Assembly: GCA_964017065.1 (NCBI GenBank)
Contig: OZ024786.1
Location: forward strand, 3,534,369 to 3,598,368
From: Haliclona indistincta
Taxonomy: Eukaryota > Porifera > Demospongiae > Haplosclerida > Chalinidae
Reading direction: 5' to 3'
Length of the DNA stretch: 64,000 nt
Shown here: positions 10,147 through 25,100 of the stretch, piece after piece
How positions within the stretch are numbered: the stretch's first letter is position 1
How the letters are laid out: every line of letters begins with the position of its first letter
Notes under the pieces: generated by a model
Seen by the model: the letters and a program-made list of their open reading frames with translations, nothing else
Database searches by the model: none
Told to the model about the DNA's origin: nothing
Position numbers and translations under genes: made by a program

Positions 10147-13100
10147 ATGAGGACCACGTCTCTCAACTGCTGGTCAAGACGACTCACTGCCACACTCGCC
10201 TTCCTTGCTATTTTAAAGGGCGTAGCACAAGGTACATTGTAACTAGAATACTGCTATGCGTGCCCGTCTAATCGTTGCATGTTATGATCATACTTGCTGT
10301 TATTCAGGTCAGAGCAATGGTCCCATTCGATTGTGGCGCAATGGTGTTCCCTCAGCTACGCACACTTTTGGACGAGTGCAGGTATACTTCAACAGTCAGT
10401 GGGGAAACATCTGTGATGATGCTAGCTTTGGACTAACAGAAGCTACTGTGATCTGTCATCAGCTGGAATACACTGGCGCTAGTAGCTACAGCAGAGCAAG
10501 GAGTGACTCGTAAGTTTGGACAGAACATGTAAAAGAGGTCAATGCATCTTGAGTACTTCTGTATCTATACACACTGCTCTGTATACCTTTTCCTAACCTT
10601 AGTCTGTAGGACCTACATACTACATAATAATGTGATATCAAACTATACTGTAGTACTATAACATACCATGGATTCCATTGCATGCTACCATGACGTCAAA
10701 TGACGTCACATCACCAGATGAATGTACTTTATTAGGTTCATTATGCTGTGTTGGCACATGAATGTATTTAATTGTTATTGTTACAAGGTACAAAGTGTCA
10801 GACAGATAACTGTACTATGATAACAAATAGATGATCTGGCTGCTTGTAGGAACAATAACACTACACTACATATGTAAACTTAACTTCCCATTTGGTTCAG
10901 TTGTTACCTATGTAGCTTGTGTTCATCTACAGAATAGTGAATGGAAGGTATCATTGATCAATACATACTGTGCAAACACATTGTATCACCCAAGAAAATG
11001 AAATATGTGCATATTATAAAAGTGTGCACATTGTTCAATACATCACTGTACATCAACAGTTTGATGTTTAAACAATGACAATAACACAAACATTGTGTGT
11101 ATGGGCGTCCTGTTGATAGAGCCTTGGGTACCACAGATTCAGCGGTTCTAATCCCACTAGGGTAGGAAAGTAAAAGTCATATCTGTAAAACGGGTATATG
11201 GCTTGTACTGGGGGAGCAAAAGTTCATTGGCTGCATTGATCATGTAAAATACGAGGTCCATGTGGGACATGTTCACTGGAATGTATTTTTCCATCCTTAC
11301 TGCTGGGACCCATCACCACCTGCACATTCATGGTGTGAAACTTCTCTTCATGAGGGTAGCGGGTAAACTTTGGTTTTTTGCTTTGTGTGTGTCGGCTAAA
11401 AGTAAATGTGCTAACTGACCTTCACAGCTGGGTCCCCATCACCACTTCTTCCAGTAGGGTAATTTTTTTTAGGAGAGTGGCAAATAAGTTTTTCTTTTTC
11501 TTTTGAGTATGCATGTGTGTAATTTACTAAGTTTTCTGATTGCAACTCAAATGCATCTGCTGATAGATTTGTCTCAATCAGGAAGTGAAAAGTCTGGTTC
11601 TACAGCTTGAGGTTCACCAGCCACCAACAATGCCTAATGAGCATGACATGTGTAATGTAGTATTGTAATTCTGTACTACTATTACAAGGATGCCTACACT
11701 AGCTACATGTACCTACAATAGGTATTATAATATTATTAGGGAGGCACGGTAGTGACTCCCTATGTAGGGATGAACGAGAAAAAAAGATGGCGGCTACATA
11801 CAATGTATTAGCGTTCAAACGCTGATATTTCGCCTGGTGAGAATTGTATACGTCCAAAGACACTTAGATGCATTGCCCCATCTTACAGTAGCAAGGAGAT
11901 TGCTCGAAATTGTTACTAAAGTGACGAACCTGGAAACGGTGAAAATCGACCTTCGTTTTCTTTCTTTCTTTCTTCAACTCGCCTAGCGCCTTTACGCGAG
12001 CAGTGCCGAGACCAAAACACCCACGAACAGTCGTGAAATTCTCCTGGCATGTGCCTTTTGAACTTAGTTTTTAGCGAAATGACGATATACATTTGACGAG
12101 CTCACGATCACGAACAGTTGTCAGCTAAGTGTTTGACGCCATTATTGTGATTACGTAATACGTACGTGACCAAACACACTTGTAGAGTATCGCCATATGA
12201 AGAGCGCATATTGGCGTCTGGAGTCTTCGAAGAACAACTCACAGAGTAAGCTCGTGTAGTATCACCGTTCTGCTGCTTGCCAGATAGTATCACAGTCATG
12301 CAGAAAACTCTAAACCAGAGTGGGCGGGGCTCGTATGCTGTGCATCCAGGCTTCAGCATGCATGAATGCATGAGCTAGTTTCAGTATTTAGGAGCTACAA
12401 GTTAAAAAGCAATTATCAAGAAAAGCAAACCAAACCAATGATGGAAACAAAAAAGAGATACATTATCTTGCCGAATTCGAACTGCACCAAAAATTTGAAA
12501 CTCACAGTAAAAGAAAAAAGGACACAAACAAGAAAATAAAAAGATTTCTAACGAAATCAAAAGGATGTAGGGATAAATAAATCTGCCACTGGTCCACAAT
12601 GTAAACCAACAAGGAGCAAGCATGGAATGGTAACACGATTGACTTGCTAACAGACCATAGATCCCTACATCAGTGGCTGACTACAGCAGTTCTGCTAGTT
12701 GCTATTGACTGACACCTGACATGCATTGAATTGAATTTAGCTTGTGACAAAATAATTATAGTATAGTCAAAATGTTATGTACAGCCACTGATGTAGGGAT
12801 CTATGGTCTGTTAGCAAGTCAATCGTGTTACCATTCCATGCTTGCTCCTTGTTGGTTTACATTGTGGACCAGTGGCAGATTTATTTATCCCTACATCCTT
12901 TTGATTTCGTTAGAAATCTTTTTATTTTCTTGTATGGTTTGTAGTGTACTGGTCTATTGTGGTTACCATGAACTCCATCATAGACTGTATTGTTCATCAT
13001 GTAAGATTTGTGCTGTGTTGTGTTGTTGTAGGTATGGAACAGACACTAGTCCCACAGTACTCAGCAGTGTAGACTGCTCCACATCAGACTATCTGGTGAT

Positions 13101-16100
13101 CCTTCAGTGCAGTTATGACTCCACTCCTCCTTCATCATGTACTAATAGTGATGATGTATCAGTCTATTGCTGTGAGTCACTGAAGCACAACAGTGTAACA
13201 TGACACTTAGCTTAGGCTTGCTCTGCTTTGAGTATACTAATATTTTGACAGGGTTTTTCAAGGATAAGACCAACCTTAAAAATAAAATGATCAAATAATA
13301 GAATAAAAATATTGTACATGACTTAGGTGCGAACTCTAACCTCATTCAAAAACAATTAAGCCATACATGAGGTGACACCCCCTTGGCGGTCTGACTTCAC
13401 TCTCGCCAATGGCTCCAACACAAAATTAATCTAGGCAGGCCTTAGACGCCAACAAAGCAGCGCTGTGGCATAACCTAGCTACTACTTGTTAGTACAATGC
13501 ATGCATTTAAGGCAAGTATATGAAGGTTAACTTTTTGGTCATAATGTTGCTTGTTGAGGCCTGTTTGAATTTATGTACCGAATGTGAACTTCGAATAAGT
13601 CTGAGACAGCAACAAACAGTGCTACATGCATAGGCTGGCCTTCATGGACTTGTTTTGAATAGTACTAACAAGTAGTAGCTAGGTTATGCAATGGTGCTGC
13701 TTTGTCAGCGTCTCAGGCCTGCTCAAACTTCTGTTTGAGCCATTTCCGATTGTGAGTTCCTTGACTGTCAAGGGGTGGGTCGTGCTGACAAGATGCCAGA
13801 TTCTTTGTGAACTGCATATCTGCACAGAGTCCGTTTGTCAACACTACCATTGCTAATGCATCACCAGAATAAAGGACATCACACAGATGTACGTTTATGC
13901 ATAGAACACAATTTACCTGTAATGTAACACGATGAATATAACGGGTTGCTAATGATAACCACTCCGTTCCGTGAAGGTCACCTTGGATCATAGTTCACTG
14001 TGCGTCGCCTTGCACAGTTTCTACTGGTCCCAGTAGTGTCTGTGGTACTGAAAAATACTCCTATTGGTGTGCCTCGAATGTCTGCTTCCTCCACTATGAA
14101 CTACAAAACGCTGTCGCCGTTTGTTAGCATGGTACAGGTAGGCAACTTCACAGCTCTACAAACGCTTGCAGTAGACATCCACTGTTTCAACACGGCTTTG
14201 TAGAGCTATGCTAAGAAGCTCAAGCTTATGTATTAGCTATAACTATGTTGTTTTAAGGACAGAAATTAAGAGATCAGAGCTCATAGAGAATAGCGGTCAC
14301 GAGTGACTTCTGGGCTCCCTCCTGCAAGTCTTCGCTACACTGGAATAGGGGTAGTCTAGCGGTAGTCTGAGATACTAGCGTAGCAGTTTAAAAGGAATAA
14401 ACCAGGCTAAAACTGTTCTAAACACAACAACTGCTGTACTGAATTTCTTTCTGGTGAAAGCTTACTTCTTACCCGACTTCACCTCAAACGTGGAACTGAC
14501 TATTTACTTTGGATTTTAATTTTGAACACACCATTCAAATCGTCACACCCTGTTCTATTAGATCTGGGGTCGACTAACTCAAGATCTAGTTTACTTTTTT
14601 AGTTACAATAATCGATAAAATCACATTTTGACATCGACTATTACAGTCATTAGCAATTTGGTAACAGTCGCAACTTTAAAGTGTGTTTCGGAACAGACTT
14701 TTTAAGCTAAAACAATAGTTAATAGGCTGAAGTTTGCTTCCCTGTGTCGACCAAATGAAAATCTAGTTTGTGGCAGCGCCAGGACGCCGAGTAGAAGTTC
14801 ATCATCCAATGAACAATAACTAAGGTGATTATACGGACGGACCTAAGCTTTGATAGTATACGGAAATTGAAACAGGATGTTGTTATTAGCTAGCAATGGT
14901 GAGAATCAAAAAATATTATTATTATTGCAGTTTATTGTGTATCTCAACTCTTGTAGACACCGAGAAAAAATTCAAATTATGGTAAACATGTTATTTGTTG
15001 GCAATGGCAAGAACCAAAAATTATACGAAGTCAATCATAAAAACTGCCTTTGTACCAGTCTTCTTAGTCAATACTGCATTAAAAAATCATCATGCCATGA
15101 TGTTTTCTTTTAATATATGCAGACTCCAATAGAATATGGAGCAGTCCTTTTCATAGTCAAATTCGTCTTACTGGAGGGACTACTGTCAATGAGGGTCTAG
15201 TGGAGATCTACTGTAATGGACAGTGGGGAACTGTTTGTGATGATGGATTTGGTCAGAATGATGCCAATACTGTTTGCAGACAACTTGGATATGACAGAGC
15301 TTTTGCCTATGATCACCTCTCAGTGTAAGAAATTAATAGACAGCATGAGTAATTGTGATAACCTAGTTACAACTTGTTTCAAGTCTGAGGTGCTGCAAAA
15401 TCATTTTATATGATAATACCACAAATGATATCAATATTTAATAATTATTACAAGAAAATAAAAAGATTTCTATCGAAATCAAAAGAATGTAGGGTTGTGA
15501 AATCTACCACTGGTCCACAATGTAAACTAACAAGGAACAAGCATGGATTGGTAACACGATTGACTTGCTAACAGACCATAGATCCCTACATCAGTGGCTG
15601 CTTTGGCTGACTATAGCTAGTTCTGCTAGTTGCTGTTGATTGACACCTGACATGCATTCTTATGTACAGCCACTGATGTAGGGATCTATGGTCTGTTAGC
15701 AAGTCAATCGTGTTACCAATCCATGCTTGTTCCTTGTTAGTTTACATTGTGGACCAGTGGTAGATTTCACAACCCTACATCCTTTTGATTTCGATAGATT
15801 TATTTTTTTGTTTGTGTCCTTTTTTCTTATCCAGTGATGTGCAGTTCAATATCATGCATGTACTGAGCCGTCTTTGTTTCCACCATTGGTTTAGTTTTCC
15901 TGTTATTGATGGCTTTTCTTTATTAACAATTTTAAACTTGTAGCTAAAAAATAATTGTTATGCTGTCTATCAGGTCGCCTACGCATAGTGCATGCATGCA
16001 GGCTAGGCATGCATTCGAGCCCCGCCCACACTTGTTTGTAGACCATACGGCGGTTATAATGATCTGGCGAGCGCAGAATGTTGATTCTACACGAGCTTAC

Positions 16101-19100
16101 AGTTCTTCGACGACTCCAGACAAAGATGTGTTCTCCGTGTTCCATACGGCGCGGCTATACTCTAGCTAGTGCTCGGTCACGTGCGCTAGTCACTGCTTGG
16201 TCACGTGCGTATTGCGCAATCACACTAATGGCGTCTAACACTTTGCTGACAATGGATCACGATCGAGAACTCGCGGAATGTATATCGCCGTTTCGCTAAA
16301 AACAAAGTTCAAAAGGCACCTGCCAGGAGAATTTCACGACTGTTCGTGGGTGTTTTGGTCTCGGCACTGCTCGTGTAAAGGTGCTAGGCGAGTGGAAAGA
16401 AAGAAAGAAAACGAAGATGACGAAACTCGATTTTCACCGTTTCCAGGTTCGTCACTTTAGTAACAATTTCGAGCCATCTCCTTGCTACTGTAAGATGGGG
16501 CAACGCCAGAGAGCAGATCTAAGTGTTTATGGACGCATAAAATTCATCACCAGGTGAAATATCAGCGTTTGAACGCTAATACATTGTATGTATCCGCCAT
16601 CTTGTTTTTCTGTTCAACCCTACATAGGGAGTCACTACCGTGCCTCCCTAATACTAAAGAAAATAAAAAAGATTTCTATTAAATCAAAAGCATGTAGGAA
16701 TGTAGAAATTTATACCACTGGTCCACAATGTATATCAACAAGGAAATGGTAACATGCTTGACTGGATAAAGCCCCGTTTATACGTGGCGTTTGATCCGGT
16801 TTAGAAGCTATAGCTTAGTTCGTGTGGACGGTCCAAACCGGTTACTAAGCCGGATTAATTAATCCACATCTGGATTTTGTTTGAAGCTAGCTTGAAGTGC
16901 GCTTATCGCACGTGTGGATGGGTCAAGCTAGCTTAGCTCTTCGTTGTCTCAACGAACAAGCCGCTTGCCAATACAAGCCGCTTGTTAGCTGAGCTGAGCC
17001 AATACAAGCAGCTTGTTAGTGAATACAAGCTTAGGGTAACCTATGCTACTTCGTGGTTACTCAAGTTGTTGTTTGAGCACATTTCTTCGCACAGATACAA
17101 TAATAGTGATGGCTCAGCTCCTTGTTAATAAGTAGACAAATGCTCGTGGTGCGTGGCCTAGACAGCTTTACATTGCCTTGTGCCTTGTATTGCTGCGCAC
17201 TGCCCTTCGCCATATGCCATATTGTACAAGCTAATCCACTTCTGTTACACGTACAATGTGATTAATTTCCAAACCAGTTTGATTAAGCTGGCTTGGAAAT
17301 TAACGAATAAACGGGGGTTAATAGATTAACGAGTACGAGTAAACGGGGCTTAATAGATCATGCATCCCTATACATCAGGAATATATTAAGGATAAGCAAT
17401 AATAATAAAGATGCAGTTGCTACAGAGAGTGCAGTGGCGGATCTAGGATTGGAGAAAGAGGGGTTCTTAGTTGAATGGGTGCGCTTGCGCAGTGCGAATT
17501 TTTGAAAACCACGCCCACTTTCGGTCAAATTCTAGCCTACTTTTGCGTTGAATCTGCAGAGGGTTGCATCCTTGTTATTAGTTTAGCAAGTCTTGCATGT
17601 GGTGAATGTGGGACAACCCCTAGTTATGATTTTGTAAACTAAATTCCTCATAAGGTAATGTAGCTTGTGAATATCATTATTGAGTGCAAAGGGGGGTTCG
17701 CGCTCACCTCTGGATCCACCCTAGATCCGCCACTGGAGTGCATGTGCTGAATTAGTAAATTATACTGCTTCTTCTGCAGTCGAGGTACTTCCTCTCAGCC
17801 GATCTTGTTAGACGAAGTTTCATGCTCCTCAGCTCGTCCTTGTATTGATGACTGTGGGAATTGTCCAGTAGCACATGATTGTTCTCACAGTGAAGATATC
17901 ACCATTACATGCTGTAAGTGTATACTTGCAACAATTTAATCATAACTTGATGTTTGTGACTTTCTGTTATTTTAAATTATTTTTTATTTCTTTGCACAGA
18001 TTCTCCAAATCGCTATACTGGAACAACAAGCTCTACATGTGGCATAATAGGTACAACAGATATAGCTATTCTTTGATATGCATATGAATCTATACTGAGA
18101 CACAGTATGAACTGTGCAGATCGAAAATCACCACTAAACTCTTTACAAACAATCTTGCATTTTTATTCAATAAAAACTCGAAAGTCAGACGATGCTTGTA
18201 TAATATAGTGCATGGTTGTGATCACGAGCATGCATGAGCAAGCACACGTATTTGTCTCCTACAGTGGAGCACCTCTAAGGTGGACACCATCGAGACCAAC
18301 GAAAATTGTCAATTATAAAGAGGGTGTCCTCTGGTCTGGGGTTTATTATACTTTACACTTGAGATTCTGTAAGTGTCCATCATAGAGGGATGAGGGTGTC
18401 CTCTAAGTGGAGTTCCATTGTAGTGCCTGGAGCACACAGTGAAAATGCCAACTATGTCTGTATCATGTGAATTCTAGGTTTTGTTGTGCTTTCTGGCTTT
18501 TTGAATATATCTTTTCTACAGTAGATTGCTAGTATTATATATTGTATCACTGAAGTATCCAAGAGACAAAGCTAACGACTACAAATAGTGTGGCGTAGGC
18601 TAAATTATATGAATTTAGCAGGCTCAATTGCACTTGCTCATGCTCATATGAAAATATGCATGCTGCCTATTGCAAGTACTCTACACCAGCATTGGCTGAA
18701 TGAAGTTTTCATGAATGCAAATCCAGAGATTGTAAGAAGTCAGAGACAATTATTGTGTGGCAACTTTTGAATGGCATAGGTAGTTCTGTGTCCCTAAAAC
18801 GTTCGGTATCTGTTGACAGTGGCGTAGCAATAAAGGGGCTGAGGGGGCTTGTGCCCCCCTAAGATATATAGAGGGGGGCAGAACCCCCTGCATTACTTGG
18901 TTAACAAGAGTCTAGAAGCCTCCAGAACAGCTGGTAATTTACATATGGGCAAGGATAAGTTCCATACCACACATACTAGCAACAGTCATCAACATACTAT
19001 TGTGGCAGAGCACCAATGAAATGCGCTACGAGGATGGCTTATTGCTGAAATGAACGAAAACACGCCCCTCATGAATATTAATTAGCAAAATTTTTCGACT

Positions 19101-22100
19101 CGCTTCGCTCACCAATTTTTGGGCCCCTAATCTAAAACATCTTCCTACGCTACTGCTATGAGCTTGTCTTGTGACTGTAATTTCTTGAAAAAGCCTATAG
19201 CTTTCTTGGGATTCCTAAGAAGCACTGTGCTTTCATGAGAAAGTGCAAGTCACGGAGATATACTAATCATGATTGCAACATTAGGGAGACACGGTAGTGT
19301 CTCCCTATGTAGGGTTGAACGAGAAAACAAGATGGCGGCTACATACAATGTATTAGCGTTCAAACGCTGATATTTCGCCTGGTGATGAATTTTATACGTC
19401 CAAAGACACTTAAATCTGCTATCTGGCGTTGCCCCATCTTACAGTAGCAAGGAGATTGCTCGAGATTGTTACTAAAGTGACGAACCTAAAAACGGTGAAA
19501 ATCGAGTTTCGTCATCTTCGTTTTCTTCTTTCTTCTTTCTTCTTTCTTCTTTCTTTCTTTCTTTCTTCCACTCGCCTAGCACCTTTACGTGAGCAGTGCC
19601 GAGACCAAAACACCCACGAACAGTCGTGAAATTCTCCTGGCATGTGCCTTTTGAACTTAGTTTTTAGCGCAACGGCGATATAAATTCCGCGATTTCTCGA
19701 TCGTGATCCATTGTCAGCTAAGTGTTAGACGCCATTAATAATTATAGTGATTGCGCAATACGCACGTGACCAAGCTGTGATTAGCGCACGTGACCAAGCA
19801 CAAGCATGAGTTCGAGTATCGCCACGCCGTATAGATCACGGAGAACACATATTTGTCTGGAGTCTTCGAAGAACGGTAAGCTAGCAAGCGCAGAATCACC
19901 ATTCTGCCTTGCCAGATAATTATAACCACCGTAAGCAAGTGTGGGCGGGGCTCGTATGCACTGTATTCATGCATGCGTAGGCGAGCTGATATCTACAGCA
20001 TAAAAATTACTTACCTACACGTTTAAAATTGTTAAAAATAAAGAAAAACCATCAACAACAGGAAAACCAAACCAAAGGTGGAAACAAAGACGGCTCAGTA
20101 CATGCATGATATTGAACTGCACTTCACTGAAAAAGAAAAAGGACACAAACAAGAAAATAGAAAAAGATTTCTATCGAAATCAAAAGGATGTAGGGTTGTG
20201 AAATCTACCACTGGTCAACAATGTAAACTAACAAGGAACAAGCATGGAATGGTAACACGATTGTCTTGCTAACAGACCATAGATCCCTACATCAGTGGCT
20301 GTACATAAGCTGTCACAAGCTGAATGCACGTCAGGTGTCAGTCAACAGCAACAAGCTAAGCTGAACTAGCTATAGTCAACTACAGCAGCCACTGATGTAG
20401 GGATCTATGGTCTGTTAGCAAGACAATCGTGTTACCATTCCATGCTTGTTCCTTGTTAGTTTACATTGTTGACCAGTGGTAGATTTCACAACCCTACATC
20501 CTTTTGATTTCGATAGAAATCTTTTTTATTTTCTTGTTATTTTTACAGTTGATATTAATAATAATGTTATCATGACATAAAATTTTACTGTTGGCAATCA
20601 TAATCATCATTGCCGGCTGTAAACATTCCTTAAGGGTGCAGGTTCATGCCCACGCATGTATTTTTGGCTGGTTGCTAGGGAACTGTATCTCAGAAACTAC
20701 TGCTGATATTCCAAAAAACCAAAGACCTGGTGTAGGCTGGTGTAAGACTGGTGTAAGCTGTACGCATGAAAGTGCCAGACGGAAACGTGACGGGCGCGGC
20801 TAGATACAACGCTTAGACTAATAAAGTTTTCGTTCACTCAGGCAGTAGAACTTCAGATTGTGGATATAAACATACTTCAACAAGGCGAAGGCAGTAACAT
20901 AGAGCTTTTTTGTGTATTGTGCTTTAAAGTGCGATTATGAGCTGATTACCTCGTGGTTTTCCTACTGAGAAGGTGTTTATTTAAAAAAAAACTCTATGTT
21001 ACGGTCTTTATCTGGTCACTAATAGTCATATATCCAAGTTTGGGTCTATTCTGAAGCCCACAGGTAGAGTTTTAGGGCCTGCACCCTTAATGAAGCTTGA
21101 ATTGTGCGTGATCACACTTGCTGTTACTCAGGTCAGAGCATGAGCAATGGACCCATTCGATTGTGGCGCCATAGCGGTCCCTCGCCCTCATACACTTTTG
21201 GACTAGTGCAGGTATTCTTCAACAGTCAGTGGGGAAACATCTGTGGTGATGCTAACTTTGGACTAACAGAAGCTAATGTGATCTGTCATCAGCTGGGATA
21301 CACTGCTGCTAGTAGCTACAGCAGGACTGACTCGTAAGTAAACATTATATAATTATAGATGCTAAAAATTATCATGTAAGGTTACATTTTAAATTTTGTG
21401 TATCAGCATGAAACTGATACTACATACTGCACTACACAGACATGAACTACATGCATGCAATGGATTTCATTGAATGCATGTGATATCTGATATATACTTT
21501 ATTGTTTCCTGACTAGCATACTGTGTGTTTAATTATAATTATTACAAAGGAAGACTATACAAGTGCATAATTAGAGTGTGTGTGATAAGAAGGACCTTAT
21601 CACTCATAATTTGAAAGAAAATATAAAGATTTCTATCGAAATCAAAAGGATGTAGGGTTGTGAAATCTACTACTGGTCTACAATGTAATCTAACAAGGAA
21701 CAAGCATGGAATGGTAACACGGTTGACTTGCTAACAGACCATAGATCCCTACATCAGTGGCTGGTGTGGTTGGCTATAGCTAGCTCAACTAGTTGCTGTT
21801 GACAGCCACTGATGTAGGGATCTATGGTCTCTTAGCAAGTCAACCGTGTTACCATTCCATGCTTGTTCCTTGTTAGATTACATTGTAGACCAGTAGTAGA
21901 TTTCACAACCCTACATCCTTTTGATTTCGATAGAAATCTTTTTATTTTCTTGTTTGTGTCCTTTTTTCTATTTCAGTGAAGTGCAGTTCAATATCATGCA
22001 CGTACTGAGCCATCTTTGTCATGGTTTCCACCATTGGTTTAGTTTTCCAGTTGCTGATGGCTTTTCTTTATTAATAGAGAGATTAAGTTTTTATTACCTG

Positions 22101-25100
22101 TACGTGTAACGTGCACGCGTAACGTGTAAAAGATCACGTGAGCGCTACAATAAGTGGGCTGGGCTTGTTTACCCGTTGATTTTACCCGTACAGTGCGTGT
22201 AGACCACTGTCTACAGGTTGGCAGTTTACCTGTGGATTTTGTTGCTCAAAGTTTCATCAATTCTACGTTTGTTACAGATGTATGTGTAGCTTGATTCCTG
22301 CTCTACATGCTCGACTTTTCGAAACCATACGGCGATACTCTACTTCTAGAATTCGTGTGGTTGGTCACGTGCGTATTGTGTAATCACAATAATGGCGTCT
22401 AACACTTAGCTAACAACTGTTCGTGATCGTGAGCTTGTCAAATTTATATCGACGTTTCGCTAAAAACTATGTTCAAAAGGCACCTGCCTGAAGAATTTCA
22501 CGACTGTTCGTGGGAGTTTTGGTCTCGCCACTACTCGTGTAAAGGCGTTAGGCGAGTTGAAGAAAGAAGATAAGAAGAAAACGAAGATGACGAAATACGA
22601 TTTTCACCGTTTCCAGGTTCGTCACTTTAGTGACCATTTCGAGCAATCTCCTTGGTGCTGTAAGATGGGGTAACGCCAGAAAGCAGATCTAAGTGTCTTT
22701 GGACATATAAAATTCATCACCAGGCGAAATATCAGCGTTTGAACGCTAATATATTGTATGTAGCTGCCATTTTGTTTTCTTGGCCATCCCTACATAGGGA
22801 GGCACTACCGTGCCTCCCTAATAAAAGTTGCAAAAATCTACACATGATGGTCATGTTTCTGTAATGGTTTGGTACGTGTACGTCAGGCTTGTACAGGCTG
22901 AAACTTAGTAGCATGAGGCCCCTAAGAGCCTCCTACACACAATTACCACAAATAATTATAAGCATCGTTACAGCTGTCAGTAGCAACAGTCATGCAGGCT
23001 TGTCTACAAGCAGCAGCAACAGTCATGCAGGCTTGTCTACAAGCTGTGTACACTCTCTGATAGATTTCGTACGCTGACTGCATGGTGAAGTCACAGTTGA
23101 AATCATGAAATCATCACATCCCCCGTTTACAACAAAGCAATTTTCTGTATTCTGTAACACTAATACTTAAGGGTGCAGTGTCATGCCCACGCATGTATTT
23201 TTGGTTGGTTGCTAGGGGACTGTATCTCAGAAACTACTGCTGATATTCCAAGAAACCAAAGACCTATGTTATAAGACTGATGTAGGCTATACACACTGCA
23301 AATTATGAGCGCTGAAAGAGCCAGACGGAAACGTGACAGGCACGGCTAGATACAACGCTTAGGCTAATAAAACTTTCGTTCACTCAGGCAGTAGAACTTC
23401 AGATTGTGGATATATACGTACTTCAACAAGGCGAAGGCAGTAACTTAGAGCTTTTTCGTGTATTGTGCTTAAAAGTGCGATTATGAGCTGCTTACCTCGT
23501 GGTTTTCCTACTCAGAGGATGTTTATTAAAAAAAACTCTAAGTTAAGGTCTTTATCTGGTCGCTAATAGTCATATATCCAAGTTTGGGTCTATTCTGAAG
23601 ACCACAGACAGTGTTTTATTGAGGAATGTATTGTTCATGATCTTGCCTGGCTGCTGTCACTTATTAGTATTGTTAATGTGCTTGTACAAACAGTGAATAT
23701 CATTTGTGGTGTGTAACAATGTCCAACTTGTACATTCCTGAATAAGTTAATGGTTGTTAGGGTCTGCACCCTTAATGAAATCTCTCGAAATTTCGTATGC
23801 TAAATCAGCCTGTGTCGTACTCCTTGATGCTCGCACATGTGTTGATAAAATTTCGATGTTGAAATATTTTTATGGCAGGTCGATCCATGACACGAAAATG
23901 TATTGGATAAAAGTTTGTTTCATGAAAACTTCCCGATTTACAGTGAATTCTTTTATTCTCGTATTAACTTGTGCTTTATGTTGCTACTTTAGGTATGGAA
24001 CAGACACTAGTCCCACAGTACTTAGTAGTGTAGACTGTTCTACCTCATCATATCTGGTAATCCTTCAGTGCAATTTTGACTCCACTCCTCCTTCATCATG
24101 TACTGATAGTGATGATGTATCAGTCGATTGCTGTGAGTCACTGACGCATGCACAATGACACAAATCGTTATAGATAAACTGTACATACAGCTGGTTACAG
24201 GATATACATGAGGTGTCTAATTAATTAACTGCCGAGTATATATCCGGTAACCTAAGGTAGATGGAGTTTATCTGGTTTGTACTACAATGCGTGGGTGTTT
24301 ATGCATGCGCATTCTGTGCCTCATATGCATCATGCTCAATGGATAGCTAGCATGGGTCCCTGTGTGCTGTGCTGTATCAAGTCTTAGGTAGCTAGGCATC
24401 TATTCTATGGTGGCATTGTGTGTCTACTGAAACCATGCAGGCATTGCTGTTTGAGGGCATTGTGTGCCCATTTGCAATCTAAGAATCGCTCGGTTGAAGG
24501 TGTTGCATGTCTAGGAGTGGAGCCTGCCAGCCTTCCCGGCAAGGTATTTGTATTCTGAACTGTTTGGCATCATTTGCTCAAGGCACTGTGTGGTCATAAG
24601 TGAGCTGAGTGTCGGATTGCTGTCTGAAGCCATCGACCACATCGCTCATCAGCGATTGCATCATTCATCAGCAATAGCATCATTTTCTGTTGGCTAGCCA
24701 TTGTATGTCGACAAGCGCTTCTTACTAGTTGTGATGACTGACAAGATTAAACTACATGGACTATTGTCTCTTAGTAATGTGTCTTGTGTATTGTATCATG
24801 TAGCCCTTGATTCATGCTCTCTTTGTGTTGCTACACTAGTACTTCCTCTTCCTGTCACCTTGTTGTATATCAGACTGTCAGTACTCAGTGTGTTCAGATT
24901 TGCTAATATCAATTCTCATAATATACTTCTGAGTATATCACACTAGTGAACATTTGTCGAGGAATACCAAGACTTTTCACTTCTCTTGGATTTTTTTAAC
25001 CTCACAACGGTAGTTAGAAGAGTCTTCTAACTTCCCAAGGTGATCTGTATGGGTTTTAGACAACTGGCAGTTCCTTTCATCACACCCATGCATTGTAGTA

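Noticed and set aside
11136..11160. Functional tRNA gene
   Set aside because: Only B-box-like similarity; no closed acceptor stem could be drawn.
12402..12623. Repeated minus-strand and plus-strand frames such as MLAPCWFTLWTSG (12402-12623, 12772-13203)
   Set aside because: They come from the two arms of the family A foldback; no protein family signature.
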